Below are positions 16,253 through 24,506 of a stretch of 64,000 nt of DNA, one piece after another. Numbering within the stretch: the first letter of the stretch is position 1; each line of letters starts with the position of its first letter. The notes below the pieces were generated by a model. The model was not told where the DNA came from and searched no databases. It saw only the letters and a program-made list of their open reading frames with translations. A program made the position numbers and the translations under genes. The DNA comes from Hydrogenobacter sp. T-2. GTDB lineage: Bacteria; Aquificota; Aquificia; Aquificales; Aquificaceae. Location of the stretch: contig NZ_CP117180.1 of the NCBI RefSeq assembly GCF_033971325.1, forward strand, positions 254,041 to 318,040, given 5' to 3'.

Positions 16253-16656
16253 ACGCATATCTTGAAAACATGGTTCTTACCGCAAATCCAGTAAGGCAGG
16301 TAATACTTCTGTATGAAAAAGCTATTTCATGCCTTGATGAAGCGGTAGAACTTATGGAGAAGGGTTCAGTAGAAACAGAAGAAATAAGAAGAAAGTATGA
16401 AGCTATGGGTAGAGCAACGGAGATACTCACAGTGCTTGATACCACTCTTAATATGGATCAGGGCGGAGAAATAGCGAAGACTCTACGTGAAGTGTATCAA
16501 GCTCTTATAAATGACCTAATAAGGATTACGGTGGAAGGTGATGAGCCACAAACGCTTCGTAAAGTGGTAAGAATCCTTACCGAGCTAAAAGAAAGCTGGG
16601 AAGAGGTGGAGAAGAAGATCTATGGAAGACCTGAAGCAACTGCTCCTGCGGTGTGA
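16249..16656 (+). CDS. fliS: FliS flagellin export chaperone
   Basis: 135 residues, all helical. It has the FliS pattern MNAYLENMVLTANPVRQVILLYEKAISCLDEA (residues 1-32) in which the segment after position 12 matches the conserved P-x-x-L-I-x-x-L-Y-x-x-A. FliS binds the C-terminal D0 helix of flagellin in the cytoplasm to prevent premature polymerisation. The first codon overlaps the fliD stop by 4 bp. The last 35 bp are shared in another frame with the small gene that follows. Confidence 0.92.
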   Translation: MNAYLENMVLTANPVRQVILLYEKAISCLDEAVELMEKGSVETEEIRRKYEAMGRATEILTVLDTTLNMDQGGEIAKTLREVYQALINDLIRITVEGDEPQTLRKVVRILTELKESWEEVEKKIYGRPEATAPAV

Positions 16657-16864
16657 GATATATTTGCAACAGGAAGATTGGGACAAGCTTATAGAAACCT
16701 TGAGTGGTATAAAAGAAGAACATATAAACAACCTTGACGCTCAGAGTGCTCAGGAATGCTTAAGAATTCTTGAGTATCTTATAACACAAGGAGAAGAGGT
16801 CAGAAATAGATTGTCAGAGGCTCTGGTGAACATTAAGAGGTTCAGAGGAGGCTACGGAACTTAA
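16622..16864 (+). CDS. Small helical protein of the flagellar operon, unrecognised
   Basis: 80 residues, predicted mostly helical and acidic, starting 35 bp inside the end of fliS behind a GGAGAAG site. Position after fliD-fliS is where fliT or another short chaperone often lies, and the size fits, but I see no convincing FliT signature. Its stop overlaps by 4 bp the end of the convergent polyprenyl synthase. It could be a FliD chaperone or simply a lineage-specific gene. Confidence 0.65.
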   Translation: MEDLKQLLLRCEIYLQQEDWDKLIETLSGIKEEHINNLDAQSAQECLRILEYLITQGEEVRNRLSEALVNIKRFRGGYGT

Positions 16865-17760
16865 CTTTCTCTGTATATCAGCCTTGTCATAAGGTTCTCT
16901 ATAGCACCAGTTCTGTCCCAGCCCTTTAAGAACCGCAAAACCCTTTCAAGCTCCCCTCTGGCTTTTTCTTGAGTCTTCTCTACACCACCGTATTTCAAAA
17001 CGAGACTCCTGAGATTTTCATGTTCCCCTTTGTAAAAGAGCTGTTTTTCTTCCTCAGTTAGTTTATCAAGCACGCTAAGAAGGGGGTAGGTGCACTTTCC
17101 TTCCGCAAGGTCAGAACCTACGGGCTTGCCTATTTTTTCCTCAGTGCCTGCATAGTCCAGAGCATCATCAATAAGTTGAAAGGCTCTACCCGCAAGAAGA
17201 CCCATTTGATAAAAATCCCAATGGTCTTTCCTTTCAGCCATAAGAGCTCCGACAGCCATACAAGCTCCAAAGAGTGCACCCGTTTTATAGTCTATTATTC
17301 TAAAGTAGGTTTCCTGATCAATAATTTTCCCAAGACTTTTAAGTTCAAGAAGCTGTCCCTGAGACATTTTCATCACCGCATCACTAAGGACCTGTATGCT
17401 TTCAAGGTTTCCATACTGTGCGTACAGAGAGAGTGCCTTTGCATACATATAATCGCCTGTTAGCACGCATGCCTGATTGCCAAAGACAAGGTTAGCACTT
17501 TTTTTGCCCCTTCTCCTCTGTGCACCATCCACCACATCGTCATGAAGCAAGGAGGCTATATGCACGTATTCTATGCCAACCGCCAAGGGGATAACCCTTT
17601 CCACATCACCACCCAAGGCTTCGCATACCATAATGGTAAGAAGCGGTCTTACACCCTTACCTCCAGAGGATATTATGTATGCTCCTATGTCGTAAACTTC
17701 TCTTACCTCTGGGTCAAGATAAGATACTATCCTTTCTCTTATATCCTGAGTGTTTACCAT
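16861..17760 (-). CDS. Long-chain polyprenyl diphosphate synthase
   Basis: 299 residues. It carries GGKGVRP (33-39), the first aspartate-rich motif LLHDDVVD and the second IDDALDY, both intact, with the RRRGKKSAN sequence that follows the first in the long-chain (C35-C40) enzymes. It should elongate farnesyl diphosphate with isopentenyl diphosphate to make the menaquinone side chain, matching mqnD elsewhere in the window. The ATG has no Shine-Dalgarno; a TATACT element ends 11 nt before it. Chain length cannot be fixed from sequence. Confidence 0.9.
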   Translation of the reverse strand: MVNTQDIRERIVSYLDPEVREVYDIGAYIISSGGKGVRPLLTIMVCEALGGDVERVIPLAVGIEYVHIASLLHDDVVDGAQRRRGKKSANLVFGNQACVLTGDYMYAKALSLYAQYGNLESIQVLSDAVMKMSQGQLLELKSLGKIIDQETYFRIIDYKTGALFGACMAVGALMAERKDHWDFYQMGLLAGRAFQLIDDALDYAGTEEKIGKPVGSDLAEGKCTYPLLSVLDKLTEEEKQLFYKGEHENLRSLVLKYGGVEKTQEKARGELERVLRFLKGWDRTGAIENLMTRLIYRES

Positions 17761-17770
17761 AGGGTAAAAT

Positions 17771-17776
17771 AGTATA
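17771..17776 (-). promoter_or_regulatory. Candidate -10 element for the polyprenyl synthase gene
   Basis: Minus-strand TATACT with its last base 11 nt from the ATG at 17760 and no ribosome binding site in between; a possible leaderless start. No clear -35. Confidence 0.4.
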
Positions 17777-17784
17777 AAACAGCT

Positions 17785-18756
17785 TTACCACTGGGCGGTA
17801 ATCTTTGCTTTTTTGTTAAGGTATTTGTCCACCGCAAGGGCAGCCTTTACTCCATCCGCAGCAGCTATCACAGCCTGCTTTATGTTAGTGCAGAGCACAT
17901 CGCCTGCAGCAAAAACGCCCGGAACGGAGGTCATCATTTCCTCGTTAACTACTATGCAGTGGTCTCCTGTCATTTCCACTTGGTTCATCAAAAAGTCCAC
18001 AGAAGGCTTGTTGCCACCCAGAAAGATAAAAACCCCATCCACCTGTAAAAGTTTTCTCTCCTTTGTATTTACATTCTGAACCCATAAGCCTTCCACAAGA
18101 GATGTGCCAACTATCTCCAAAACCCTGTGATGCAAAAGAATTTCTACCTTTGGGTTAAATTGTATCTCGGAGACCATTTCGTGAGGAGCTTTTATCCTGC
18201 TTGAGGGCACAACCAAGTAAATTTTATTTGCAAAGCGGGCTATAAACTCAGCCTCCTCAAGGGCATAGTCATCCTCTCCTATAACCGCCACAGGTCTATC
18301 TTTGAAAAAGGCAGCGTCGCAGACTCCACAGTAGGATACACCCTTGCCAAGAAACTCTTCCTCACCCTTATACTTGTTTGTTCTCTCCATAGCACCAGAT
18401 GCTATTATTACCGCTTTTCCCTTAAACTCTCTTCCATCTATGGTATAGACCTTTTTTATTTCACCGAGAAGGTCTGTGGCTATCACCTTGCCCCTTACAA
18501 ACTCCGCACCAAAGGCTTTGGCATGCTCGCGGATGAGCTTTAGAAGTTCATAACCAGATAAGGGACCTCTTATGCCTGGGTAATTCTCTATCTGCTGCGT
18601 CACTCCTAACGCTCCATCTGCCTCAGCTCTGTATAGCACCAGTGTGGAGAGCCCAGCTCTTGCGGTATATATAGCCGCAGAGGCACCAGCAGGACCACCA
18701 CCAATGATGACAACATCGTAAATCTTATCCGTGCTAAAGTCCAAAGTCAGCTCCAT
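17785..18756 (-). CDS. trxB: Thioredoxin reductase-type FAD/NAD(P)H disulfide oxidoreductase
   Basis: 323 residues. The FAD fingerprint GGGPAGASAAIYTARAG begins near residue 19, the redox pair is CGVC in VSYCGVCDAAFF, and the second GxGxx nucleotide site is degenerate (AVIGEDDYALEEAEF instead of GGGxSA). The C-terminal FAD motif is VFAAGDVL. It should pass electrons from NAD(P)H to thioredoxin or directly to the peroxiredoxin encoded just upstream. A strong AGGAGGAT site precedes the ATG. Lack of the usual NADPH-binding glycine pattern leaves donor preference open; an AhpF-like or ferredoxin-linked partner is possible. Confidence 0.88.
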   Translation of the reverse strand: MELTLDFSTDKIYDVVIIGGGPAGASAAIYTARAGLSTLVLYRAEADGALGVTQQIENYPGIRGPLSGYELLKLIREHAKAFGAEFVRGKVIATDLLGEIKKVYTIDGREFKGKAVIIASGAMERTNKYKGEEEFLGKGVSYCGVCDAAFFKDRPVAVIGEDDYALEEAEFIARFANKIYLVVPSSRIKAPHEMVSEIQFNPKVEILLHHRVLEIVGTSLVEGLWVQNVNTKERKLLQVDGVFIFLGGNKPSVDFLMNQVEMTGDHCIVVNEEMMTSVPGVFAAGDVLCTNIKQAVIAAADGVKAALAVDKYLNKKAKITAQW

Positions 18757-18790
18757 TTTTTTATCCTCCTAAGGAATAATAAAAATATAT

Positions 18791-18806
18791 CCCCCCGAAG
18801 GGGGGG
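18791..18806 (-). terminator. Intrinsic hairpin between ahpC and trxB
   Basis: In minus-strand RNA a CCCCCC stem closes on a UUCG loop with GGGGGG and is followed by an AU-rich run ending in UUUUU. It should stop most transcripts after the peroxiredoxin while letting some read through into trxB. Confidence 0.85.
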
Positions 18807-18811
18807 AGCTC

Positions 18812-19405
18812 TCAAGTTTGGAGAGCTTCGTAAACCCTACCCACAATTTCCTGAGAAGGCTTGAGGGTCTTATCTCCCTCTTTCCACCTTGCCGGGCATG
18901 CCTCATCTGGGTGGCTCATAAGGTAGGCGTTTGCCTTCATTTTCCGCACAAGTTCCTCTGCGTTCCTTCCCACATTGTAGAAGTTTACTTCAGAGCCAAC
19001 AAGAATACCGTCAGGGTTTATTATAAAAGTTCCCCTGAGAGCTAGCCCCGTATCTTCGTCATAAACACCAAAAAGCCTCGAAACCTTTCCCGTAGGGTCC
19101 GCACCCATAAGGTATTTCACCTTTTCCAAGAGCTTTTCTGTCCTTTGCCAAGCAAGGTGGGTATACTTGGTATCTGTGGAGACGGATATTACCTCCACAC
19201 CCATCCTTTGAAGCTCTTCGTAATGCTCCGCAAGGTCTGCAAGCTCTGTGGGACATACAAAGGTAAAGTCCGCAGGGTAGAAAAATAGCACTACCCATTT
19301 TCTTTCTCTGAGAAGGTCCTCCAAAGAAACTTTCCCAAAGCCAAGGGTTTTGGGGTCATAGACCTCCATCTCAAAGTTTGGAACCTTTTGCCCAACTCTT
19401 AGCAT
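18812..19405 (-). CDS. ahpC: 2-Cys peroxiredoxin (AhpC/Prx1 type)
   Basis: 197 residues. The peroxidatic cysteine is Cys51 in FTFVCPTEL and the resolving one lies in the C-terminal HPDEACPARW; together they mark a typical 2-Cys enzyme that reduces hydrogen and alkyl peroxides. The GTFIINPDG strand is also conserved. The gene has a consensus-like promoter and an excellent GGAGGTTG site, and is separated from trxB by a terminator, suggesting high expression of the peroxidase over its reductase. This is the main visible oxygen-defence locus of the window. Confidence 0.95.
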   Translation of the reverse strand: MLRVGQKVPNFEMEVYDPKTLGFGKVSLEDLLRERKWVVLFFYPADFTFVCPTELADLAEHYEELQRMGVEVISVSTDTKYTHLAWQRTEKLLEKVKYLMGADPTGKVSRLFGVYDEDTGLALRGTFIINPDGILVGSEVNFYNVGRNAEELVRKMKANAYLMSHPDEACPARWKEGDKTLKPSQEIVGRVYEALQT

Positions 19406-19439
19406 CTTACAACCTCCTTTCCAAGTTTTGTTATTGAGT

Positions 19440-19467
19440 ATTATAACCTATTGAGAAAAATTTGCAA
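19440..19467 (-). promoter_or_regulatory. ahpC promoter with flanking direct repeats
   Basis: TTGCAA (19462-19467) and TATAAT (19440-19445) are 16 bp apart on the minus strand. Two exact copies of TATTGAG on the plus strand (19432-19438 and 19449-19455), 17 bases apart, bracket the -10, where a repressor or activator could bind. Confidence 0.65.
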
Positions 19468-19512
19468 TATGATTTGGGTCATATTTATATATTCCCCCTT
19501 CCATCTCCTCCA

Positions 19513-20313
19513 TTACTTGAAGAGGCTGTAGGACCACCTTCTTATCATCTCTTCGTCACTATCGGATATGTCTTCAAACTGTAAGCCTATACAGGTTTTG
19601 TCTTCGGTTATGTAAAGGTTTCTTACAGTAGAAGGTATACGCAAAGTATGTTTACCAAGAGAAAACTCCACAGTAAGACTTGCCCCTGGGAAAAGGTGTA
19701 TAGCCTCATCGATGCATATTCTTACACCTCTTGTGCTTATATCGGTAATCCTTCCCTCATATACCCTATCTTCCTTTAAATGGCATTTCCCTGGGAGGTT
19801 TGCCTTCCATCTTGGTGTCTCCCTTAGATCTATCCTTTTCAGTGGCTCAATATGTGAAAGCCTGAGTATTTTGTGCCCTGCCTCCTCCGAAACCTCATCT
19901 ATTAGCTGGTAAAACTTGTATTTACCGTCATCTTCTCTAAAAACTTGAAACTCAAGCCTTGAACCGGGCACTATATCCGCGGGAATGTTGTCAAAGACCA
20001 TAACAGAAAAGCTATCCTTATCCTTTTTCCACAGGATGGCTTTGTATTCTTTTCCTCCTAAGATTAGAGATATGGGTTGATAAACATCTAAGTCCCTCGT
20101 GCTGTGAAGTGGCAGAAACTTGGGAACAAGCTCAAATCCAAGTTTTTTCCTTATACTATAGAGCTTGTTTGCCACTTCATAGGAAGTATCTTTTCTGATA
20201 AGCTTTTCTATGCAGTTTTCAAAGGAGCTTCTGCTCCAAAAAACATTCTCCTCACCGCATCCCTCTAAGAAACTCTTCTCCTCTTGTGTAAGTGGGTTTT
20301 CAGTCCAATTCAT
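19513..20313 (-). CDS. PilZ-domain c-di-GMP receptor with N-terminal YcgR-like domain
   Basis: 266 residues. The C-terminal PilZ domain (about 155-262) has the c-di-GMP signature RETPR followed by DISTRG. The preceding part (about 70-150) resembles the YcgR_2/PilZN domain, and the first 60 residues are helical and unassigned. YcgR-type proteins slow or stop flagellar rotation, or alter adhesion, when c-di-GMP rises. It diverges from a diguanylate cyclase gene 71 bp away, so signal producer and receptor are side by side. The start lacks a Shine-Dalgarno and is about 5 nt from the predicted transcription start. Confidence 0.85.
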   Translation of the reverse strand: MNWTENPLTQEEKSFLEGCGEENVFWSRSSFENCIEKLIRKDTSYEVANKLYSIRKKLGFELVPKFLPLHSTRDLDVYQPISLILGGKEYKAILWKKDKDSFSVMVFDNIPADIVPGSRLEFQVFREDDGKYKFYQLIDEVSEEAGHKILRLSHIEPLKRIDLRETPRWKANLPGKCHLKEDRVYEGRITDISTRGVRICIDEAIHLFPGASLTVEFSLGKHTLRIPSTVRNLYITEDKTCIGLQFEDISDSDEEMIRRWSYSLFK

Positions 20314-20324
20314 GACACACTACC

Positions 20325-20354
20325 AGTATAATTTAATATCTTGGAGATTGTCAA
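20325..20354 (-). promoter_or_regulatory. Promoter of the PilZ gene (TTGACA-N18-TATACT)
   Basis: Consensus -35 TTGACA at 20349-20354 and TATACT at 20325-20330, 18 bp apart. The -10 ends 12 nt before the ATG. It overlaps the divergent cyclase promoter. Confidence 0.7.
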
Positions 20355-20367
20355 GAACCTTTATAAT
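20341..20367 (+). promoter_or_regulatory. Promoter of the diguanylate cyclase gene
   Basis: TTGGAG (20341-20346) and TATAAT (20362-20367), 15 bp apart, ahead of a GGGAGGG ribosome binding site. It interlocks with the divergent PilZ promoter. Confidence 0.5.
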
Positions 20368-20384
20368 ATTATCGGGAGGGTACA

Positions 20385-22232
20385 ATGAAAAGAGCAATAC
20401 TTGTAAGACTATTTGTTGTTCTAACAGTGGTCTTCCTCGTAATACTTGCGGTAGCCCTATATACCTTTAGGTCTCAGGCTCTTGGAGACTCAAAGCAGAA
20501 GGCTTACATCATATCGGAGCTTGTCAGGGATACACTTACCTCCTATATGGTCATGGGGGTAATGGATAGGAGAGACGAGTTTTTGAGCAGAATAAAGGAA
20601 ATAAAAGGTGTAGAAGAGATAAGGGTTATAAGGGCAAAAAGTGTAGTAGAACAGTTTGGCACAGGCACAAGGTTTGAAGTGCCGAAGGATGAGTTGGAAA
20701 GGGCTGTTCTTGAAAGTGGTAAGGCTATGGAAAGGCTTGATGAGTCTTTAACAAGCGTAGTATATAAAATTGTAATACCCTATAAGGCAGTGCCGATAAA
20801 AGGGATAGACTGTCTTCAATGTCATAAGGCTCAGCCAGGAGAAACATTGGGTGCCATAAGCCTGACTATGGACCTCACCCACATAAGAAAAAACTCTGCG
20901 GAGGTTTTTTTCTGGCTAACCGTTGTGTTTATGCTGTCTCTTGGGGGTGTTGCCTTCTTTGTAAATCTGTTTATAACAAGAATATCTAACTTTATAAGAG
21001 AGCTTGCCTGCGCCATGAAGTCCGCAAGTGAGGGGACTTTTACCTGTGATGTGAAAACAGACCCAGGTTATGAAGCAAGCTTTCTAAAAAACACTCTTCA
21101 AAGTTCCTTTTCAACCCTCCAAAGCACGCTTAGCTCAATAGAAGAAAAGGTGAGAACCATGATAGGTTATGGTGTTCTCAAGACGGGCAATGTGCTATCG
21201 GACACATCCAAAATAGTGGATGAGCTCTTGAATATATACAAGTTCAAGAGGGTCATTGAGAAAGATAAGCGTAAAAAGGATGTTTATACGAGAATAAGGG
21301 AAGTGCTTGAAGACTATATGAGTCTTGATAGATATTCTTTATATGAGGTAGACCAGGGCAGGAACAGGATTAGCATAGTTTATGTAAAAGGTCAGGACTG
21401 TTGGTGCAATGAGGTTATCTTTGAAAACGCAGACGAATGTAGAGCAAAGAGGACTGGTGTGGATGTGGACTCAAGAGAGTTTCCCTGCGTGTGTCCCAAT
21501 TTTTCAGATAACACTGCCTGCAAAGAAGGCAGTCTGCATTACTACTGTATGCCTGTCTATGTGGGTGGTGCAGTTGGCAATGTGGTGCAGTTGGTTTATG
21601 AACCAGAGATGGAGCCTTTTATAAACCTCATCATTCCCTACATAAAGGGCTATCTAAACGAGGCAGCACCAGTGCTTGAAGCCAGAACCTATATGGACAT
21701 TTTGAGGGAGCAGTCTCTAAAAGACCAGCTAACAGGTCTTTACAATAGAAGGTTCCTTGAGGAAACAATTGATAAACTATCCGCTCAGATAAAGAGACGC
21801 GGGTCTACGCTCGGAATACTTATGATAGACGTGGATTACTTCAAACAGGTAAACGACACTTACGGACACGATATGGGAGATAAGGTTCTCAGGGAGGTGG
21901 CGAACATTCTTATAAAGTCTGTAAGGGAAGCGGACATGGTTATAAGGTATGGTGGTGAGGAGTTTATGGTGCTTCTTATGGATGTGCAGGCGGGCAAATC
22001 GGAGGAGGTGGCAGAGAAGATAAGAAAGGCTATGGAAAACCATACCATAGAGGCACCGGGTGTTGTTCTTAAAAAGACAGTAAGCATAGGTGTTTCAGAG
22101 TTTCCCGTAGACAGTGATAGAATATGGCAATGCATAAAGTTTGCGGACGTTGCTCTTTACAAGGCTAAAGAGATGGGCAGGAACAGGGTTGTAAGATTTA
22201 GACCTGAATTTTGGCAAGAGGAGAGTTACTAA
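20385..22232 (+). CDS. Membrane diguanylate cyclase with periplasmic c-type haem sensor and Cys-rich GAF-like domain
   Basis: 615 residues. TM1 is about residues 8-27; the periplasmic part to about 172 ends in the covalent haem motif CLQCH (143-147), as in DUF3365/Tll0287-type haem sensors; TM2 is about 173-196. A cytoplasmic region about 300-430 is GAF-like and carries eight or so cysteines (DCWC, ADEC, FPCVC, TACKEG, YYC) near CRAKRTG. The GGDEF domain is complete: YGGEEF at the active site and an upstream RxxD inhibitory site (READ, five residues before GG). It should make c-di-GMP in response to redox potential, oxygen or a gas ligand. The PilZ neighbour is a likely effector. Confidence 0.9.
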   Translation: MKRAILVRLFVVLTVVFLVILAVALYTFRSQALGDSKQKAYIISELVRDTLTSYMVMGVMDRRDEFLSRIKEIKGVEEIRVIRAKSVVEQFGTGTRFEVPKDELERAVLESGKAMERLDESLTSVVYKIVIPYKAVPIKGIDCLQCHKAQPGETLGAISLTMDLTHIRKNSAEVFFWLTVVFMLSLGGVAFFVNLFITRISNFIRELACAMKSASEGTFTCDVKTDPGYEASFLKNTLQSSFSTLQSTLSSIEEKVRTMIGYGVLKTGNVLSDTSKIVDELLNIYKFKRVIEKDKRKKDVYTRIREVLEDYMSLDRYSLYEVDQGRNRISIVYVKGQDCWCNEVIFENADECRAKRTGVDVDSREFPCVCPNFSDNTACKEGSLHYYCMPVYVGGAVGNVVQLVYEPEMEPFINLIIPYIKGYLNEAAPVLEARTYMDILREQSLKDQLTGLYNRRFLEETIDKLSAQIKRRGSTLGILMIDVDYFKQVNDTYGHDMGDKVLREVANILIKSVREADMVIRYGGEEFMVLLMDVQAGKSEEVAEKIRKAMENHTIEAPGVVLKKTVSIGVSEFPVDSDRIWQCIKFADVALYKAKEMGRNRVVRFRPEFWQEESY

Positions 22233-22235
22233 AAT
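22230..22235 (+). promoter_or_regulatory. Candidate -10 element for mutS2
   Basis: TAAAAT ends 10 nt before the mutS2 ATG at 22245, overlapping the stop codon of the cyclase gene. No Shine-Dalgarno is present. Could be leaderless, or mutS2 may be read through from upstream. Confidence 0.3.
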
Positions 22236-22244
22236 ATTTTACTG

Positions 22245-24506
22245 ATGAGAGAAAGAGACCTCATAAGGCTTGAGTTTTTTCAGGTTTTGGAGAGGATAAA
22301 GACCTATGCCAATTCAAAGGCAACAGAACGTTTCATTGACCAAATAAGACCTATAAAAGACCCAACACTTCTCAAAGAGAACATCACCCTTGTTGAAAAT
22401 TTCCTTAAAGTTTCAGACAGGCTTTTGCTATACCCCTTTGAGGATGTAGAAGACCTTATAAAGAAGACCACTATAAGAGATTACGCCCTTAGCGTAGAAG
22501 AGGCTCTTTCCCTTTTGAAGGTTATAAAACTTATCAAAGAAGTCAAACGCTCTCTTGGTGAGGTGGTGCAAAACTACAAGACTCTTATCCCCCTCGTGAA
22601 GGGCTTACATCTTTTTAATAGCCTTGAAACCCTTATTGAATCTACCATAGACTTAAGAGGCTTTGTGAAGGACTCTGCCAGCGAAAGCCTTAGAGAAATA
22701 AGGCAGAAGATAAGAGAAACAGAAAAGGAGGTGCTAAAGAGATTAGAGGCGGTCTTTTCAAGACCCGATGCTGACAGGGTATTCTCTGATAAGTTTGTAG
22801 CCTACAAAAACGGCAGGTATGTCCTGCCAGTAAAGACTACAGAAGTTAAAAAGATTATAGGTGTGGTTCATGGAACTTCCTCTTCTGGCTTTACCACCTA
22901 TGTGGAGCCTCAGAGTATTATAGAGCTTAACAATAGGCTCATCACTCTGCGAGAGGAGGAGGAGGAAGAAGTAAAAAGAATACTAAGGAAATTATCTTCC
23001 ATGATAGGTGAACAGGCACAGAGGCTCATGGAAGCCTTCAAAACCCTTATAAAGGTGGACTATCTAAAGGCGGTAGCACAGTTTTCTGAGTCTTACGGAG
23101 GTAAGTTTCCAAAAGTTGGAAACCACGTAGAGCTTCTGGAAGTGAAGCATCCTCTTTTGGTGTTTCTAAAGGAAGAGGTAGCCCCCCTTGATATAGTGAT
23201 AAAGGATAAAAAGGGTCTTGTGTTGACAGGACCCAACACGGGGGGTAAGACGGTAACTCTCAAGACTCTTGGGCTTTGCTCTCTTCTCTTCCAGTCAGCT
23301 ATACCCATACCTGTGCAGGAAGGCACGCTACCGGTTTTTGAAAATATCTTCGTAGACATAGGAGACGAGCAAAGTATAGAGCAGAGCCTTTCTACCTTTT
23401 CTTCTCATATCACAAACATAGCTGAGTTTTTGCCACATGTAAACACCAAAAGCCTTGTGCTTCTTGACGAGCTCGGTGCAGGCACGGACCCAGTGGAAGG
23501 CTCAGCCCTTGGGATTGCTCTTCTTGAATACCTTAAGGAAAAGGGTTCCTTCGTGCTTGTAAACACCCATCACACACCCATAAAGGTCTACGCTCTAAAC
23601 TCCGACTACTACACACCGGCTACTACCCTCTTTGACAGAGAAAGCCTTAGACCCCTTTACAAAATAGTCTACGACGCAGTAGGTGAAAGTATGGCTCTTT
23701 TTGTGGCACAGAGATGTGGTTTGCCACAAGAACTCGTAGAAAAGGCGAAAAGGTTTCTACCCGCTGGCTTTGAGGAATATTTCACCGCAAGGGAAACCCT
23801 TGAGGGTTATATAAAGGAGTATAATGAGAGGCTAAGAGAACTGCAGGAGGAAAAAGAAAGGCTTGAAAGATTAACTATGGAACAAGAAGCTATGTTAAAA
23901 GAGCTTGAAAGTAGAAAAAGAGAGGAAATAAAAAGAGCGGTGGAGGAAGTAAGAGAGCGTTTTGAAGAGCTTCTATTTGAAGCGGAAAAGCATATGAGAA
24001 GTCTCAAGGATAGGCAAAAGCTGAGAGAACTCTTTAGAGAGAAGATAGAAAGCGTATACCTGAGAGAACAAGAAGAGGGTATAAAGGTTGGTGATTGGGT
24101 GGATATGCTTGGCTCAAAGGGTAAGGTGCTTGAGATAAAAGATGATAGGGCATGTGTTTTGTCTGGAGGTGTAAAGGCTTGGGTAAGGCTTTCAGAGCTA
24201 AAAAAGATAGAGCAACCATCAAAAGAGGAGCAACCTGAGAAGATCTTTGAGATAAGGAAAAGTTCACCATCGGAGATAAACCTTATAGGCTTTAGCGTCC
24301 AAGAAGCCCTTACAAAGCTTGAGCTATTCCTCCAAGAAGCTCACAGCATGGGACTAAAGGCGGTAAAGGTTATCCATGGGTATGGAACTCTAAAGAAGGC
24401 GGTTCAGGAATTCCTTTCCTCCTCACCCCTTGTGGTTTTTCACAGAGAGGGATACCCAAAGGAGGGAGGTGCTGGGACCTCCCTCGTATACCTAAGCAGG
24501 GATTAA
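22245..24506 (+). CDS. mutS2: MutS2 DNA-binding ATPase with Smr domain
   Basis: 753 residues. MutS core and clamp come first, then Walker A GPNTGGKTV near residue 328, the Walker B LVLLDELGAGTDP and the THH switch. A coiled coil (about 515-610) leads to the C-terminal Smr endonuclease domain (about 675-753), which retains HGYGTLKKAVQEF. The usual LDLRG at the start of Smr is changed to INLIG. MutS2 suppresses recombination and, in some bacteria, rescues collided ribosomes. Its stop codon overlaps the convergent sqr stop. Confidence 0.93.
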   Translation: MRERDLIRLEFFQVLERIKTYANSKATERFIDQIRPIKDPTLLKENITLVENFLKVSDRLLLYPFEDVEDLIKKTTIRDYALSVEEALSLLKVIKLIKEVKRSLGEVVQNYKTLIPLVKGLHLFNSLETLIESTIDLRGFVKDSASESLREIRQKIRETEKEVLKRLEAVFSRPDADRVFSDKFVAYKNGRYVLPVKTTEVKKIIGVVHGTSSSGFTTYVEPQSIIELNNRLITLREEEEEEVKRILRKLSSMIGEQAQRLMEAFKTLIKVDYLKAVAQFSESYGGKFPKVGNHVELLEVKHPLLVFLKEEVAPLDIVIKDKKGLVLTGPNTGGKTVTLKTLGLCSLLFQSAIPIPVQEGTLPVFENIFVDIGDEQSIEQSLSTFSSHITNIAEFLPHVNTKSLVLLDELGAGTDPVEGSALGIALLEYLKEKGSFVLVNTHHTPIKVYALNSDYYTPATTLFDRESLRPLYKIVYDAVGESMALFVAQRCGLPQELVEKAKRFLPAGFEEYFTARETLEGYIKEYNERLRELQEEKERLERLTMEQEAMLKELESRKREEIKRAVEEVRERFEELLFEAEKHMRSLKDRQKLRELFREKIESVYLREQEEGIKVGDWVDMLGSKGKVLEIKDDRACVLSGGVKAWVRLSELKKIEQPSKEEQPEKIFEIRKSSPSEINLIGFSVQEALTKLELFLQEAHSMGLKAVKVIHGYGTLKKAVQEFLSSSPLVVFHREGYPKEGGAGTSLVYLSRD

